Positions 1-11,186 of a DNA stretch of 64,000 nt are shown here, one piece after another. Where the stretch lies: positions 163,118,760 through 163,182,759 of the forward strand of contig BTPG01000003.1 in the NCBI GenBank assembly GCA_036245525.1, given 5' to 3'. Numbering within the stretch: the first letter of the stretch is position 1; every line of letters starts with the position of its first letter. The position numbers were made by a program, and so were the translations under genes. The stretch comes from Semisulcospira habei. Its lineage: Eukaryota; Mollusca; Gastropoda; Semisulcospiridae. Below the pieces are notes generated by a model. The model ran no database searches. It was not told the DNA's origin and worked only from the letters and a program-made list of their open reading frames with translations.

Positions 1-105
1 AAAGGTTTCTTTGCAGACTCGTGGTGGCCGGCGGATATCGACATCAAGTTATAGCAGAAATGGTATGCGGGTCACTCTCAAGCTTTCGTCTGCCCCCTTC
101 CGGCT

Positions 106-450
106 GTGGACCCTGCGGCAGAGCTACAGACAGGAGGCTCGGCTCCGGTTCAACGGTTCATCCCTCACGGGCTCGACCAGACAGCAAGTTTGATCCGTAA
201 TTCCCTGGCATGTGCGGGTTTCCTGGATCTGGCTACGCATGCGGTGGTTTCAGGTGTGGAGGAGTTTTGGGAACGGCTGAGCGAGGCACGCTTGCGGGAC
301 ATCCACGCGTTGGCTGTGATGGCAAATCGCGCAGTGCACCACTTGGCGACCAATGCCCTGGCTGCGGCAGCAAACTGTGATTTGATGAGGCGTGACGCCA
401 TTCTGAAGAGTTGCTCTGGCATCCCCTCAACCTTCAGCTCTCAGCTCTGA
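106..450 (+). pseudogene. Gag-like C-terminal segment of DIRS-A
   Basis: An open stretch beginning MDPAAELQTGG aligns with the segment starting MDPAAILQAGG at 14480 in DIRS-B. Shared blocks include GLD near residue 24, RN-LAC-GFL near 32-40, and NCDLMR-DAIL near 89-99. In the intact family this would be the structural protein. Here the stretch ends at 450 and is not joined to the RT frame. Its role is inferred only from position before the RT, because I see no zinc knuckle or other diagnostic Gag motif. Confidence 0.55.
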
Positions 451-737
451 CGAGCCCCTTTTGGCGGTTCACTCCTCTTCGGATCCAACTGGCAGGAGGT
501 AAAGGATTTGGTGAAGGACCTGTGGCCTAGCGCTCCTAGAGTGGACTACCCCCGGTTTCCAGCTGCCCACAAGGACGAGGGGCGTGCCCTGCGGACCTTT
601 AGACCCACCTCCCGGCTTGTTACCAGGCGCTCTTTCGGGACCAGACGTCAAGTGCTGGCCGCTCGCGGACGCTCCCTCCCAGCCCAGGCCCGCACCTGGC
701 CCAGGAATGCCCGGAAGCCCAGGCGTGGGAGGGCCCA

Positions 738-2374
738 GTGACCCTCTCTCCCGGCTTCGCCCTCGCCGATTCCTGCAGGGTCTCCAATCGGCGGGAGGCT
801 AGCAAGGCACAGCGACGAGTGGCGGTCGCTGCTGCAGGAAGACCCTTGATTCTCGACATGATCTCGGAGGGCCTGCAGATCTCGTTTCAGACTCCTTCCC
901 CACTGAGACACTCCCCCCTCTGGATGTGCGTGCCAGTCGACCAGTGCAAGGCAGATGCTCTTCAGGGAGAGATCACCGCTCTGCTCCTGAAGGCCGCCAT
1001 GGAAGTAGTAGTCTGCCACAACTCACCGGCCTTCTACAGTCGGCTCGTCATTGTTCCGAAGCCTGGCAGCAAGTGGCGACCTGTTCATAGATCTCTCAGC
1101 CTTGAACAAGTTCATTGTCGCCCCCCCCCCCCCCCTTCCACATGGAAATGGCAAGAGCCTTATGAGCCACTGTCAGTCTCGACCTCTCAGACGCATACCT
1201 CCACGTTCCCATGCACCCTGCCTCTCGCCGTTACCTGCGATTCGCCTTTCAAGGAGTGGTCTATCAGTTTCGAGCCCTACCCTTCGGTCTCAACCTCAGC
1301 CCTTGGGTCTTTATGAGGATCATTGATGCCATAGTGGCCAGAGCTGGACAGACTTCCTCAAGTCCTACCTCCAATTATCTTGACGACCTACTCCTCAATA
1401 CCAGGAGGCGGCCTCGCTAGAGGCGGACAGGGACGCACTCCTCGTGCTTCTTCACCTGCTCGGTTTATCGCCAACGAGGGGAAATCAGATAGTTCTGTCT
1501 CGCAGGTTTGTCCAACTTGGCATGGAATTTTTGACCGATCTCAACCGGGTGCATCTACTGGAGGCTCGGATTCTAAAGTTGGGCATCCCTAGCCCACCAA
1601 GTGTCTTTAGCGGACGCAGTTCCAGCCAGGACTTGGCTCCAGCTCTTAGGTCTAATCAGCGTGACAGCAGATCTATTACCCCTTGGCAGGCTCTACTCAT
1701 GACCGCTTTAGCTCCATTTGCTGCTCCACTGGCGTCCATCCACTGGAGATCTCGCAGCCCTGATCCCAGTCCTGCTGTTGATCCGGCCTCCCCTGCTCAG
1801 ATGGAAAGACCAGGTTTGGTTGGCGACAGGAGTCCCACTCTTTACCCCTCTGCCTCAGTTCTTGATCTGCACGGGCGCAAGCTTTGTCGGCTGGGAGCCC
1901 ACTTATTGCCGGAATTCAGCGCCGTCTTGGGTCGGTGGACTTCAGACCTCCAAGACAAGCACATCAACTGGCTGGAGTTCAAAAATGGTATGGTTGGCGC
2001 TCATAAACTGGGAGACACGGCTCTTCGGCCAGGCAGTCCTGATCCTGTCCGACAATGCGACGGTGGTAGCTTATATACAGAAGCAAGGCGGCACTCGGTC
2101 CCCGGCCCTCTACATGCTACTGTACCAGATTCTCCTGTGGGGCAGAGATCGTGGGATCGCGCTCCGAGCTCGACAGATCCCGGGACACCTGAATGTTCTC
2201 GCAGACTCCCTCTCTCGTCAAGGGCAGCTCCTCCACACCGAGTGGTCCCTCCGGCCAGACATCTTCCGGATGATCTGTGCGCACTGGGAGACGCCCTTGA
2301 TCGACCTGTTTGTGACCAGATGGAATAAGCAGCTTCCGCTTTTTGTCTCGCCCATCCCCGACCCAGGACAGTGA
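738..2374 (+). pseudogene. Reverse transcriptase / RNase H remnant of DIRS-A
   Basis: The RT fingers and palm are recognisable in pieces. KPGSKWRP is encoded at about 1060-1083, and FQGVVYQFRALPFGLNLSP begins near 1247 in another frame. The catalytic NYLDDLLL box at about 1373-1396 keeps both aspartates. A run of about 16 C near 1118-1133 coincides with one frame change. RNase H follows in frame within 1718-2374: an ICTGASFVGW block, then LSDNATVVAYIQKQGG, then IPGHLNVLADSLSR, which is typical of DIRS/PAT RNase H. The C-terminal extension ICAHWETPLIDLF follows. At least three frame breaks mean no functional protein can be made. Confidence 0.85.
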
Positions 2375-2833
2375 ACACTGTCTCCTGGGAGGGCCTCATA
2401 GCCTACGCTTATCCTCCCTCAGTGCTGTCGCCCTGTTCAGTTGGAACAGGAGTTGGATGACAGATCTTTTGAGCCTTGCCACGGACCCTCCTTTCCGGCT
2501 CCCCAAGCCTCGCACGACGCTGAAGCAGCCCAGGCAGAATCTGTTCCACCCTTGCCTGGAGAGACTGCTTCTTCACGCCTGGAGGTTGTGTGGCAAGCCC
2601 TCTCAGCACGAGGTTTCTTGAATGCAGCAGTGGAAGCGATTGCTGCAGCGTGGAGACCATCCACCACCCTTACGAAGGAAAGTGGAAGGTCCTACAGTCC
2701 TGCTGCGAGTCCGAGCACCTCTCCCCCACGGCACTGACCATGCCTCAGCTGGCTGAGTTCTTCTTGTGGCTGTTCAGAGAGCAGAACTTGGCCCCTATCA
2801 CCATCAGAGGCTACCTCTCCATGGTTGCAGACA

Positions 2834-2884
2834 CTTATCAGCACTTAGGCCTTATCAGCACTTAGGCCTTATCAGCACTTAGGC
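2834..2884 (+). repeat. 17-bp unit repeated three times inside DIRS-A coding remnant
   Basis: The unit CTTATCAGCACTTAGGC occurs three times head to tail. DIRS-B has one corresponding unit at the same place, near 19880. The two extra units add 34 bp and so shift the recombinase frame. Confidence 0.9.
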
Positions 2885-3027
2885 CTACCAGACCCAGGAG
2901 CGTGCAAGGACCTCTCAGACCTGATGTCCCACTTCGAACTCCAGCGTCCAGTCGCTCCCTCTCTCATTCCACGCTGGGACCTCCAGTGGGTGTTACCTGG
3001 TTGAACTCCACTCGGTTCGAACCTCTT

Positions 3028-3447
3028 AATAATAAAATAATAATACCGTTATTATATAGGCGCTTTTTCTCAATTTTGGGGAAATCGACTCAAAGCGCCG
3101 CGCCTGAAACCCAACACACACACTCACGAAACAGACACGGATTTACGCCATTTAAGACAAACACAGTACAAGACAAACGAAGGGCCAGTCAGCTACTGAA
3201 GTTACAGAGATTTTTGATCGCTTGTATTTGAAATTTGTAAAGTGGCCTGAGACCGGTACCAAAGTGAGGGGGGTGGGGGGGGGGATGGAAGAACCGGAGT
3301 ACCCGGAGAAAGAACCCCCGACGGTCCGCCCGAATTAACGGTGACACTTACCAGAGGAGAAAAGTCCAACGCCGGAACCCGGTATCGAACCACGCACCTT
3401 TGGCATTGGTGGCAGGCGCCTTAACCACTGCGCCACGGACCGCCCCA
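3028..3447 (-). mobile_element. tRNA-derived SINE inserted in the DIRS-A recombinase
   Basis: On the minus strand the insertion starts with a tRNA-like head containing A box GTGGCGCAGTGGTTAAGGC and B box GGTTCGATACC (roughly 3447 down to 3375). It ends in a TTATTA-rich tail at 3028-3056. The 9-bp target duplication GAACCTCTT flanks it exactly at 3019-3027 and 3448-3456, and removing it restores the recombinase reading RFEPLP seen in DIRS-B. The SINE is therefore younger than DIRS-A. At 420 bp it is longer than a simple tRNA-SINE, so its middle must hold a separate body. It is not a functional tRNA gene. Confidence 0.93.
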
Positions 3448-4153
3448 GAACCTCTTCCCACCTCGCGGACGTGACCAGGAAGACCTGCTTCCTCTTGGCC
3501 CTCACCACAGTGGCCAGAGTTAGCGAGCTGCACGCCCTGTCAGTAGACCCGGCTTGCCTGCAGTTCTGGGTCGATGGATCAGCTGACCAACCCTTCCTTC
3601 TTAGCCCTCCGCGGCGGCACAGGTGATGAGTCTCCGTCCGCTCACAGGTTTTGACCGGTCCCAGGAGTCCCGACTGCAGGACCCGGTACGAGCGTTGAAA
3701 GTCTACCAGCGCAGAATAAAGCCCTTCAGGAGAGGCCACACCCGCCTCTTCCTGCCCTTGGCTCCGGCCCAAGCTGACATTTCAGCCCAGACGATCTCGT
3801 CCTGGTTGCGATCGGTCATCTGCTTCGCATGCAAAGATATCTCCCTGGAGGGGGCTAAGAGAATGCGGATACGGGCACACGAAGTCAGAGTGGTCGCCGT
3901 GAGCATCGCGTTCGACCGCAACTGCGCAGTCGGAGACATCGTAGCGGCTGTCGGGTGGCGAGCAGAGTTCACCTTTGCCCACTTCTATCTCCGAGACCTC
4001 TCCGGCCAACGAGAGAACCTGGCCCTCGTCAGAGAACTCTTGGCAGCGCAACACTCCCTCCATGCGCCTTGGGCGCCATAGGTAACACAGCTGAAATCGT
4101 CGGGAGGTTGCTCCTCGAGGCTAAGCTCCCGCCACCTTTTCGCTATTCTTCCT

Positions 4154-4246
4154 TATTAGTAATGCCATCGGTATAGATTTTGAGGAAACAAATGTATTTT
4201 TGTCTAAAATATATTTTTTGGAAAACTACTTAACGATGGCATTACT
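4154..4246. repeat. Internal complementary region (ICR) of DIRS-A
   Basis: This 93-bp palindrome begins ATTAGTAATGCCATCGG and ends CGATGGCATTACT, about 70 bp after the recombinase remnant. Its right half is the reverse complement of the element's right terminus at 4990-5050. Its left half presumably matches the left terminus outside the window. In DIRS elements such a region bridges the two ends when the linear copy is circularised. Confidence 0.8.
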
Positions 4247-5050
4247 CAAAGGTCCCTCCCGCCTACCCCGCTTGCCGCCACTACGCTTAGAGTAAGACTG
4301 ACGTGATCACACTGCTCCTGTGACCTTATAGAGGGAAGGGAGACTATCCAGGGTCCATGGTTACAGCTCCCTACGGTTGCGTCCCTTGTTGTGTAGGAAC
4401 ACACAAAGGGTTCGTAAGGGCTGCCTTAACTGAGCGAGACGATGTCTCGGTGAACCGAGGTTCGTCGTTCGGTCAAAATGCAGTTTCTTTCTGAATTGGG
4501 TCTCCCCGAGACAAGCCGAGACCAGCCGAGACGAGACAGAAGATCGGGCGGTCACGGCAAACTCTTTTTGTTTCTTAACCAGGTCTATTTTTAGCTGTGC
4601 CGAACCAGCTGAGACGGAAGTTGATCGGATCATTTCCTGCTTAGCGGGGCTTAGCCGCGATAAGACACCAGGAGGCGTTGGGAGTCTGCGTGTTGATTGA
4701 AAATCTTTCCTCCGGTAGAAAAGAGCGTTCACTTTTTCAGAGTGTCTCGGGCAGGTTTGCTGTGTGTGATGGGCAAGACAAAAGGCCGGCCCGAGACACA
4801 CTGAGACATGTCTCAGGGGGGGTCTCGCCGATCTTGTCTCGGAGGGTTTGCTGAACCTAATTAAGGGCAAGGGATGGTTCGGGTGTCTTGCCGAGACTGT
4901 CTCGGGTGTCTTGCCGAGACGAGGTTCGGGTTTGTCTCGCCCAGTTAAGCCAGCCCTTTAGGCTGAAATCGGTAAGCTAAGGGGTATTTCCTTATAGTAA
5001 TGCCATCGGTAAGTATTTTTCGAAAAAATATCTTTTAGAGAAAAATACAT
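4247..5050 (+). repeat. Right terminal region of DIRS-A, rich in GAGAC/GTCTC
   Basis: This segment runs from the ICR to the right end. Between about 4430 and 4940 the pentamer GAGAC or its complement GTCTC recurs well over a dozen times, often as GCCGAGAC or TGTCTCGG. The last 61 bp (4990-5050) repeat the right half of the ICR in inverted orientation. A minus-strand open frame at 4361-4870 lies here but resembles nothing and is probably chance. Confidence 0.65.
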
Positions 5051-5067
5051 ATTTCTGTTTGTTTCAG

Positions 5068-5122
5068 GGACACTTTCCGTGCGTTTTTTGGGCCTGCCAC
5101 AGAGAAGTCATCATACGTCAGA
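5068..5122 (+). CDS. MYND gene exon a (55 nt)
   Basis: Acceptor TTTCAG ends at 5067 and donor GTAAGT starts at 5123. Read with one leading base it encodes DTFRAFFGPATEKSSYVR and joins the next exon in phase 0. Only the last ~17 nt of the upstream intron separate it from the DIRS-A terminus. As a short exon identified by phase and splice sites alone, it is the least certain of the set. Confidence 0.7.
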
Positions 5123-7326
5123 GTAAGTAACAATTTGATTAAAGATAGAGAATCACCCATTAACCCCATAACTGCCAAAAAATTGAGAGTATTCAGCAGC
5201 AAGAGGCATAGATCCTCATGAGTCCCTGCAGCTGTGGGGAGTCAGGACATTTATCCGGTGGGTCTATGGTGTTTGTATCCATGAATTAACAAAGATTTTA
5301 GAAGCAAAATTTGCACTCCCTGGCTGTGAAGAGGTTAATATATTTTGCCTTCAGGTAAAAATTCACTAATTTGGAACTACCAATCTGTCCTCTGAAGACT
5401 ACATTATTGTTCAGGAGACATATTGGCCATGATTGTACAAGAATAGGTTGGCATTTAGCATATTTTTGCACCACCCTTGAACTATCGTGATCAATCCTTG
5501 TGGTGTGTCAGTCTTATGAAAGAAGTACATATTTTACCATCTACGTAATTTATAAGCCTTGTGAGGGCAGGGAGAGAATCAATAATTGATAATTGCCAGC
5601 ATTTGTTTTTGAATTATTAGTTACCATTTGAGTGATTCAAGACTTGTGTAAGCAGCCAAGTCAGACTCGGAAGACATGTTCCAGTAAGCTTATGTGGTCA
5701 GTTGCATGAATGATCTTAGTCCTGCACCAGCCACTAAGCAAGGTGCTTCGCTATAGCAGAGCACCTTGCTTAGTGGCTAGCTCAGGCCTAAGTTCACTCA
5801 TGCAACTGGCTCATGGACCTCAGGCCCACGTTGGCAGTGGCTGTACCATGCACTGCTGTATGTAGACCAACTGCGGCAGACATAGGCTGGAGGGCCTTGT
5901 GCTTTCTGAGATACATGTAGTCGTAAGCTTTTCTGTCTGGTAAAAAGTCAGTCAGTTTGTTTGTGTTGGTGTTTTACAGGTGTACCTTCTAAGTCCTGTG
6001 TACATGAGGTTTGGCCGAAGTGTGGTCTACTGCCTGGAACTGTGGATTCTTGCACCAGAGATGGACCCAACTGATGATTCCTACTACACCCTGCCAACCC
6101 CTCGTGAACAAAATGCCATCACTGGAGCCACCACGTCTGCAACCTCTTCAGAAAAGAGGGGAGTAATGTGTTCCGCTCACCAGGAAGAATGCCACATGAA
6201 ATACTATCAGCAGTTCGTGGTGGGCAACCCTAACACCCCCATTGGCATGGAGCTTTGGGGCACAGGCGACCCACGACGCTGTGAGCCTGAGAACCCCCTC
6301 TATGACCCCACTGCCCCTCCTTTTTCTGACTGGCGCACAGAACTGTCATGTGAAAAGTTCAAGGACTTTTATATGTTCTGCATGGACAAGCTGGCCAGGC
6401 CGGAGCAGCAGTGTGCAAACTGTCGTGCCTTGACAAAGAAACACAAGAAGAAGCTGAAGAAAAAGTTAAAAAAGGAGTCAGGCGGTGAGGTGGTTAAGGC
6501 CTGTACCTGTTCCAACACTAAGTCCACACAGACGCCAGAGGACATGGATGCTATGTCCGAAGCTGTCTGTAAATGTGGCGCATTCCTGGGTGTGGTGGGG
6601 TGTGGAGGTGACAACATCATCACTTCCAGTGCTCCCAAACCTAAGCGAGAGTGCTTCACGTGCAACTCGGGCAAGTTTATCAAACATGAGACTGTTCACG
6701 TTCATTCAGAAAATGATCCACAAGCTGAGGGGACAGTAGAGTTTGAAATTGTAACCAGGTCCGACCCTACAACCAACTGCAAGGAAGTCCGCATTTTGGT
6801 GAAAAAAGTTGTGAGTTCACTGTATATGTTCTGTTACTCTTACATTAACTCGTTTAGCCCTGACACACCACAGGAAGGTATGGATTGACCATGATATTAA
6901 AAGGGTGCCAGAAAAGCTTGGCGCCTATAAGCACCGTTTATTCTGGCACCACCCTTGAACTATCATGATCAACCTGTCTCTAGAACTTTAATGCAGTCTT
7001 CAGAAGATAACTCCAAAATTTGGGGATTTCATCCTTAGAACACGTTTAGCCCTAGACTCAAAATTTCAGCTTTGGCAGTTCTGTAAAGACTGTATTCAGT
7101 TAAGCTGACAGATCCGCCATGTTAATCTAAAAGTGGTGCCAGAATGGCATGTGGCCTATAGGCGGAAAGCTGTTTTGGCATCACCCATGAATTATGATGG
7201 TGGACCCTTATCTTGTTGCAGTGAGTCAGGGTTTTAGAGGTTAATTTGTGTGCTTTTTTTTAGGAATCACAAAATGCGATATCATTTGAGCCAAAACCAC
7301 TAAGCCACCATGAACACGCACACACA

Positions 7327-7367
<41 letters not shown>

Positions 7368-10300
7368 GAAATGCCAGGCATTACTTCATGAAAAATAGTG
7401 ATATCCAAATGAAAAACGCCTGTCTGAGTAAAACAGTGGCCCAAACTTTGCACTTCCTCTCATACACACAATAAAAATCCTGCTTAGGATTTCAAAACGA
7501 AGATTGACAGTACCATTATTTTACTGTCAATTATTATAATCATTATTTGATACAAGTCAGCTGCAGCATTATGCGCTCCAGTATGCCACACTATCTGATG
7601 ACCCACGCAGGTCTATGGCTCCTAAGGTGATGCTTGGTGAGTAAAAGGTTTTCCAGCTGGCATCAGCATCAGCAGACTCACACACAGCCACAGCCATGCA
7701 CAAGCCAGCTAAAGCTGATGACATTCCCAAAAATGCCTGTCACTCGTTCAACTTGTTAATTTCTTTATGAGTTTGATGTTTGTATAGTGTAGTGAAACAA
7801 TTCTGAAACAACCACCAAACACTTTAAGAAATTATCAAGTTGGACGAGTGACAGACATTTTTTTGAATGAGTCAGTTTTGTTATGTCGATGTTTGTTTTG
7901 GATTCCTCAGTGGGATTTCATTGTGTGCACGTTGTAGAGCGGGGGTATGGGGTCTTTCTCACGCACTCACACCCTGGGGTTCGCTTCCATGAGGGTCGAG
8001 AAGAGGCTTACTTCAAGAACATTTTTTTATTCACGGCATTAAATCAACACCGTAAGCCAAGGCCCTTAAGCCACCCTTAGCAAAGTGTCAAAGGTGGATA
8101 ATATGAAGGTAGACTGAATTTCATATGACTCAATGCAGTCAAGTAACAAAACTGCTGTGTCTGACTGTCCAAAAATGTCACAGCAGCTATAGGTGAATAC
8201 AGTTCAGTCAAAGCTCATGCACCTGACTGAAAAACTCATGACAGAACATGTCGCCCAAGATGCACTAGATTCTTGGAGCACTTATACTATAGCTACATGC
8301 TGTCCAAACACAGAGTCAGGCAGCAATACTTATAAATTTAGGCTAGAGCTAGGAACGATATACATCTATGCTCTCACTGACTAGTAAACCTGTCTGGTAT
8401 GCAGTGCAGTCTATCCATACCACCTTATAAAACAAGACAACGGAATGAAGTAGATCAAGTTAAAAGAGAAAAGATCTAAGAAGACGATACTAACTAGGAA
8501 TTAACAACCTATTTGGCTTTATTTAATTAACATTTATTTACCTTACAAATCATAATCAGTGGAAAATATAGACTAAACACTTCCATTCCTCTATTTAACG
8601 GCATGATCAAAGATCACTCTACCAAATGCATGAGAAAATAGTACACAGTTTTGGCCATTGTTTTATGCCTACAGACGTTTATTGTTTGGACACACATCTC
8701 CTGTAGTTGCTTCACTTGATTTTATTGTTTTACTCTTGTTTTGACTTGTTCGTAAATTCAGTTGATTCAGGTCAGCCTCAGTATATCGCTGTACCTAGGA
8801 TTAGGAACAACATTCAGGTTTGCGATCATGTTATTGTATTCCTGAATTTGAATAGACATAGTAACCCTTTTCATCCTGATACACCCATTGCTTGAAATAA
8901 ATTTGACAGCCTCAGGCGCCAAGCTATTCTGGCACCACCCTTGGAACTGAAATGGTTGATCTAGCTCCTAATCTGTAATGTAGCCTTCCTAGGACAATAA
9001 GCATTTTTTAAAAAAAATCAGCCTCAGGATGTAATGGGTTAACAAAATCACCTGGTGAGCAAATGATCCTCAGGATGATATCAGCGTTAGCTGACTTGTG
9101 CATGGCTGTGGCTGTGTATGAGGCTGATGCCGGCCGGAGAACCTTTTTCTCACCAAGCATCACCTTAGGAGCCATAGACCTCTGTGGGTTATCAGATAGT
9201 GTGGCATACTGGAGCGCATAATGCTGCAGCTGTCTTGTATCAAATAATGATTATAATAATTGACAGTAAAATAATGGTACTGTCAATCTTCGTTTTGAAA
9301 TCCTAAGCAGGATTTTTATTGTGTATATGAGAGGAAATAATGATAATGGCATGATGCAAGTTTCATGTATGTGAAAAGCCAGTGGCATAGGTTTCATAAG
9401 ATATTGTAGCACATGCTGTATCTGTTGTTGCAGGACGTATCGAAGCTTAGGCCAACGGACATGAACAGAGAACCCCACCAGATTCTGGGCAGTAGCCAGC
9501 CCCCTCCCCTGAATGCAAACCATGTGCGCCAGCTAGTTCCTGGTCTGCTAGCAGAGTTTCATTGGGCGGAGGGGAGCAACTGGTGTGCAGCATCCATCGA
9601 CTATAGCATCATGGACGGCAAGGGGGACGAACCACCCACAAAGTTTATTCTCAAGATCTCTGGGCCCAATGTCTTTGTGGCAAAAGAGGCTAGTTTCGCA
9701 GGTAAGTGCTTGTCTCTTGTGTGATAACAATGTGAGTCGGTGAGTCCACATCATCAAGGCTGCTTGCTCTAGATATTCTGGCTCTTCCTCCCCCTTTACT
9801 TTTGTAACGGTTTCAGCACACTTTACCAACAGTTTTTGGCATACATGACATAGCAAAAGTGATAAACTTTAATGTTAGCATTTTCTTGGAGACTGTTGAG
9901 GCCATAGTCTTCATAGTCTTCATACTTGCCCAAGGATACTTTGTGGCAAGACCTTATTTAGTACATACCAATTTCGGTGACCTGTCTCAAAGGTCAAGGT
10001 CACAGGAGGGAGGATCAATAAATAGGTAAAAAAATAGACATTTTTGACAAAAATATTGTTGGCTCACATGCGATGGCAAAAGTGAGTATATGTACTAGAC
10101 CATACTTTGTCTGTCCGTCATCTGTCGGCCATTGTCCATCTTTTGTACATGGTAAACTTCAACGTTGTCATTTTCTTGGAAATGAAATGAAATGAAACTT
10201 TATTTCTGAACGGAAGAAGCAGTTAGCACATGTGCCATTTTTCACGCTTGCCATTGCTAAACTACAAAGGTACAAATTTGCTAAAGGTACAAAGCTACTA

Positions 10301-11153
10301 AGATACAAAAGTACAAAGTTACTAACATGAAAGTGCACATAATATAACAAGTCGTTCAAAAAGAGATGGATAAGGCAAGACCTATGGTTATTTATATGGT
10401 TGGAGACTATTCGAGCCACAGTCTTCAAACTTGCCCAATGATACTTTGTGGCAAGAACTTTCTAAACATACCAATTTCAGTTACCTCTGTAAAGGTCAAG
10501 GTCACAGAGTCAAGAAATAGTCAAAAATTGCCATATTTTGACAGAAATAGTTCATTCTCCAATACTATTTTGAAATTCAGACTCAAATGTGGTACAGAGA
10601 TACCTGATGGTAAGAACTTCCTATGCACACAATTTGGATAACTGCTCAGAGAGGTCAAGGGTCACAAGAAGTCAGCAGATGTGTGAAAAATGCCTAGTTT
10701 GAATACAATTTCAGTTTTTAATCATCATCTTTCAAACTGATCAACCAATCCTGTTACAAAGGTAGCTGATGATCAGATGCATACAACAGGCATGGGACTT
10801 TTCCTACTTTTGGTGGAAATCCTACTTTTCCCCTTCATTTTGGTCATTTTTGAGATCAGTGCAAATTCGTTGAGAAAATATTTTGAGTTATGGTGCATGT
10901 TAAACATGTATCACTATTCTGCCATATTCGCATATTGCCATTTGCTAAAATGGCTGTGTCACCGGAAGTGTCACAAGCTACCGTTTTCATTTGAAAATGG
11001 CGCAGCGCACAATCGTACAGCGTGGCAAGGTGAGTGTTCGAGTACGAGTCGCAACCTACCCCCCCCCCCCCCATCCCCTCCCCCCTTTGGACCTTGGAAG
11101 GAACGTCTAGTATGTCCGTCACCACGCGCCTTCTCTCTCAAAACCCTCTCTCC

Positions 11154-11186
<33 letters not shown>

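Larger units (their letters stand above)
2734..4080 (+). pseudogene. Tyrosine recombinase remnant of DIRS-A, split by a SINE
   Basis: This is the integrase-type enzyme of DIRS elements, which joins a circular DNA intermediate to the target without target duplication. The N-terminal part (about 2740-3027) reads up to STRFEPL, then the SINE intervenes. The frame resumes near 3457 and carries the first catalytic Arg region ARVSELHAL at about 3512-3538. The C-terminal part is open in 3623-4081 and retains HEVR (His and second Arg) and the FYLRDL tyrosine block. The catalytic residues are thus largely preserved while the frame is broken by the 17-bp triplication, the SINE and frame changes near 3600. 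Confidence 0.8.
1..5050 (+). mobile_element. DIRS-A: degenerate DIRS-type tyrosine-recombinase retrotransposon, left part outside the window
   Basis: Remnants of Gag, RT, RNase H and tyrosine recombinase occur in that order on the + strand. They are followed by an internal palindrome (4154-4246) and a terminal segment repeating half of it (4990-5050), the DIRS layout. Order and protein similarity match the second element at 12298-21139, but the two are diverged subfamilies: the termini read AGTAATGCCATCGGTAAG here and AGTCATGTCATCGGTAAG there. The element is dead. Reading frames shift repeatedly, a C-run lies in the RT, a 17-bp unit is triplicated before the recombinase, and a SINE splits the recombinase. 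The window starts inside the Gag region, so the left terminus cannot be seen. The right end is placed where similarity to the internal palindrome stops, at about 5050, within an intron of the MYND gene and in the same orientation as that gene. Confidence 0.85.
7452..9338. mobile_element. 1.9-kb element with about 265-bp terminal inverted repeats
   Basis: The left arm (about 7452-7722) reads inwards TTCCTCTCATACACACAATA ... GATTGACAGTACCATTATTT ... GCATCACC. The right arm (about 9078-9338) is its reverse complement with scattered differences. No coding sequence lies between the arms. The interior holds another hairpin (7730-7862), an H1 remnant (about 8873-9042) and AT-rich sequence. It is best described as a foldback or non-autonomous TIR element of unknown superfamily. 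I saw no convincing target duplication. Confidence 0.65.

Noticed and set aside
3375..3447. tRNA gene on the minus strand
   Set aside because: A and B boxes are present, but the sequence continues into a 420-bp SINE with a target duplication.
4361..4870. 169-residue minus-strand frame in the DIRS-A terminal region
   Set aside because: No motif, lies in a non-coding terminal region, and has no counterpart in DIRS-B.
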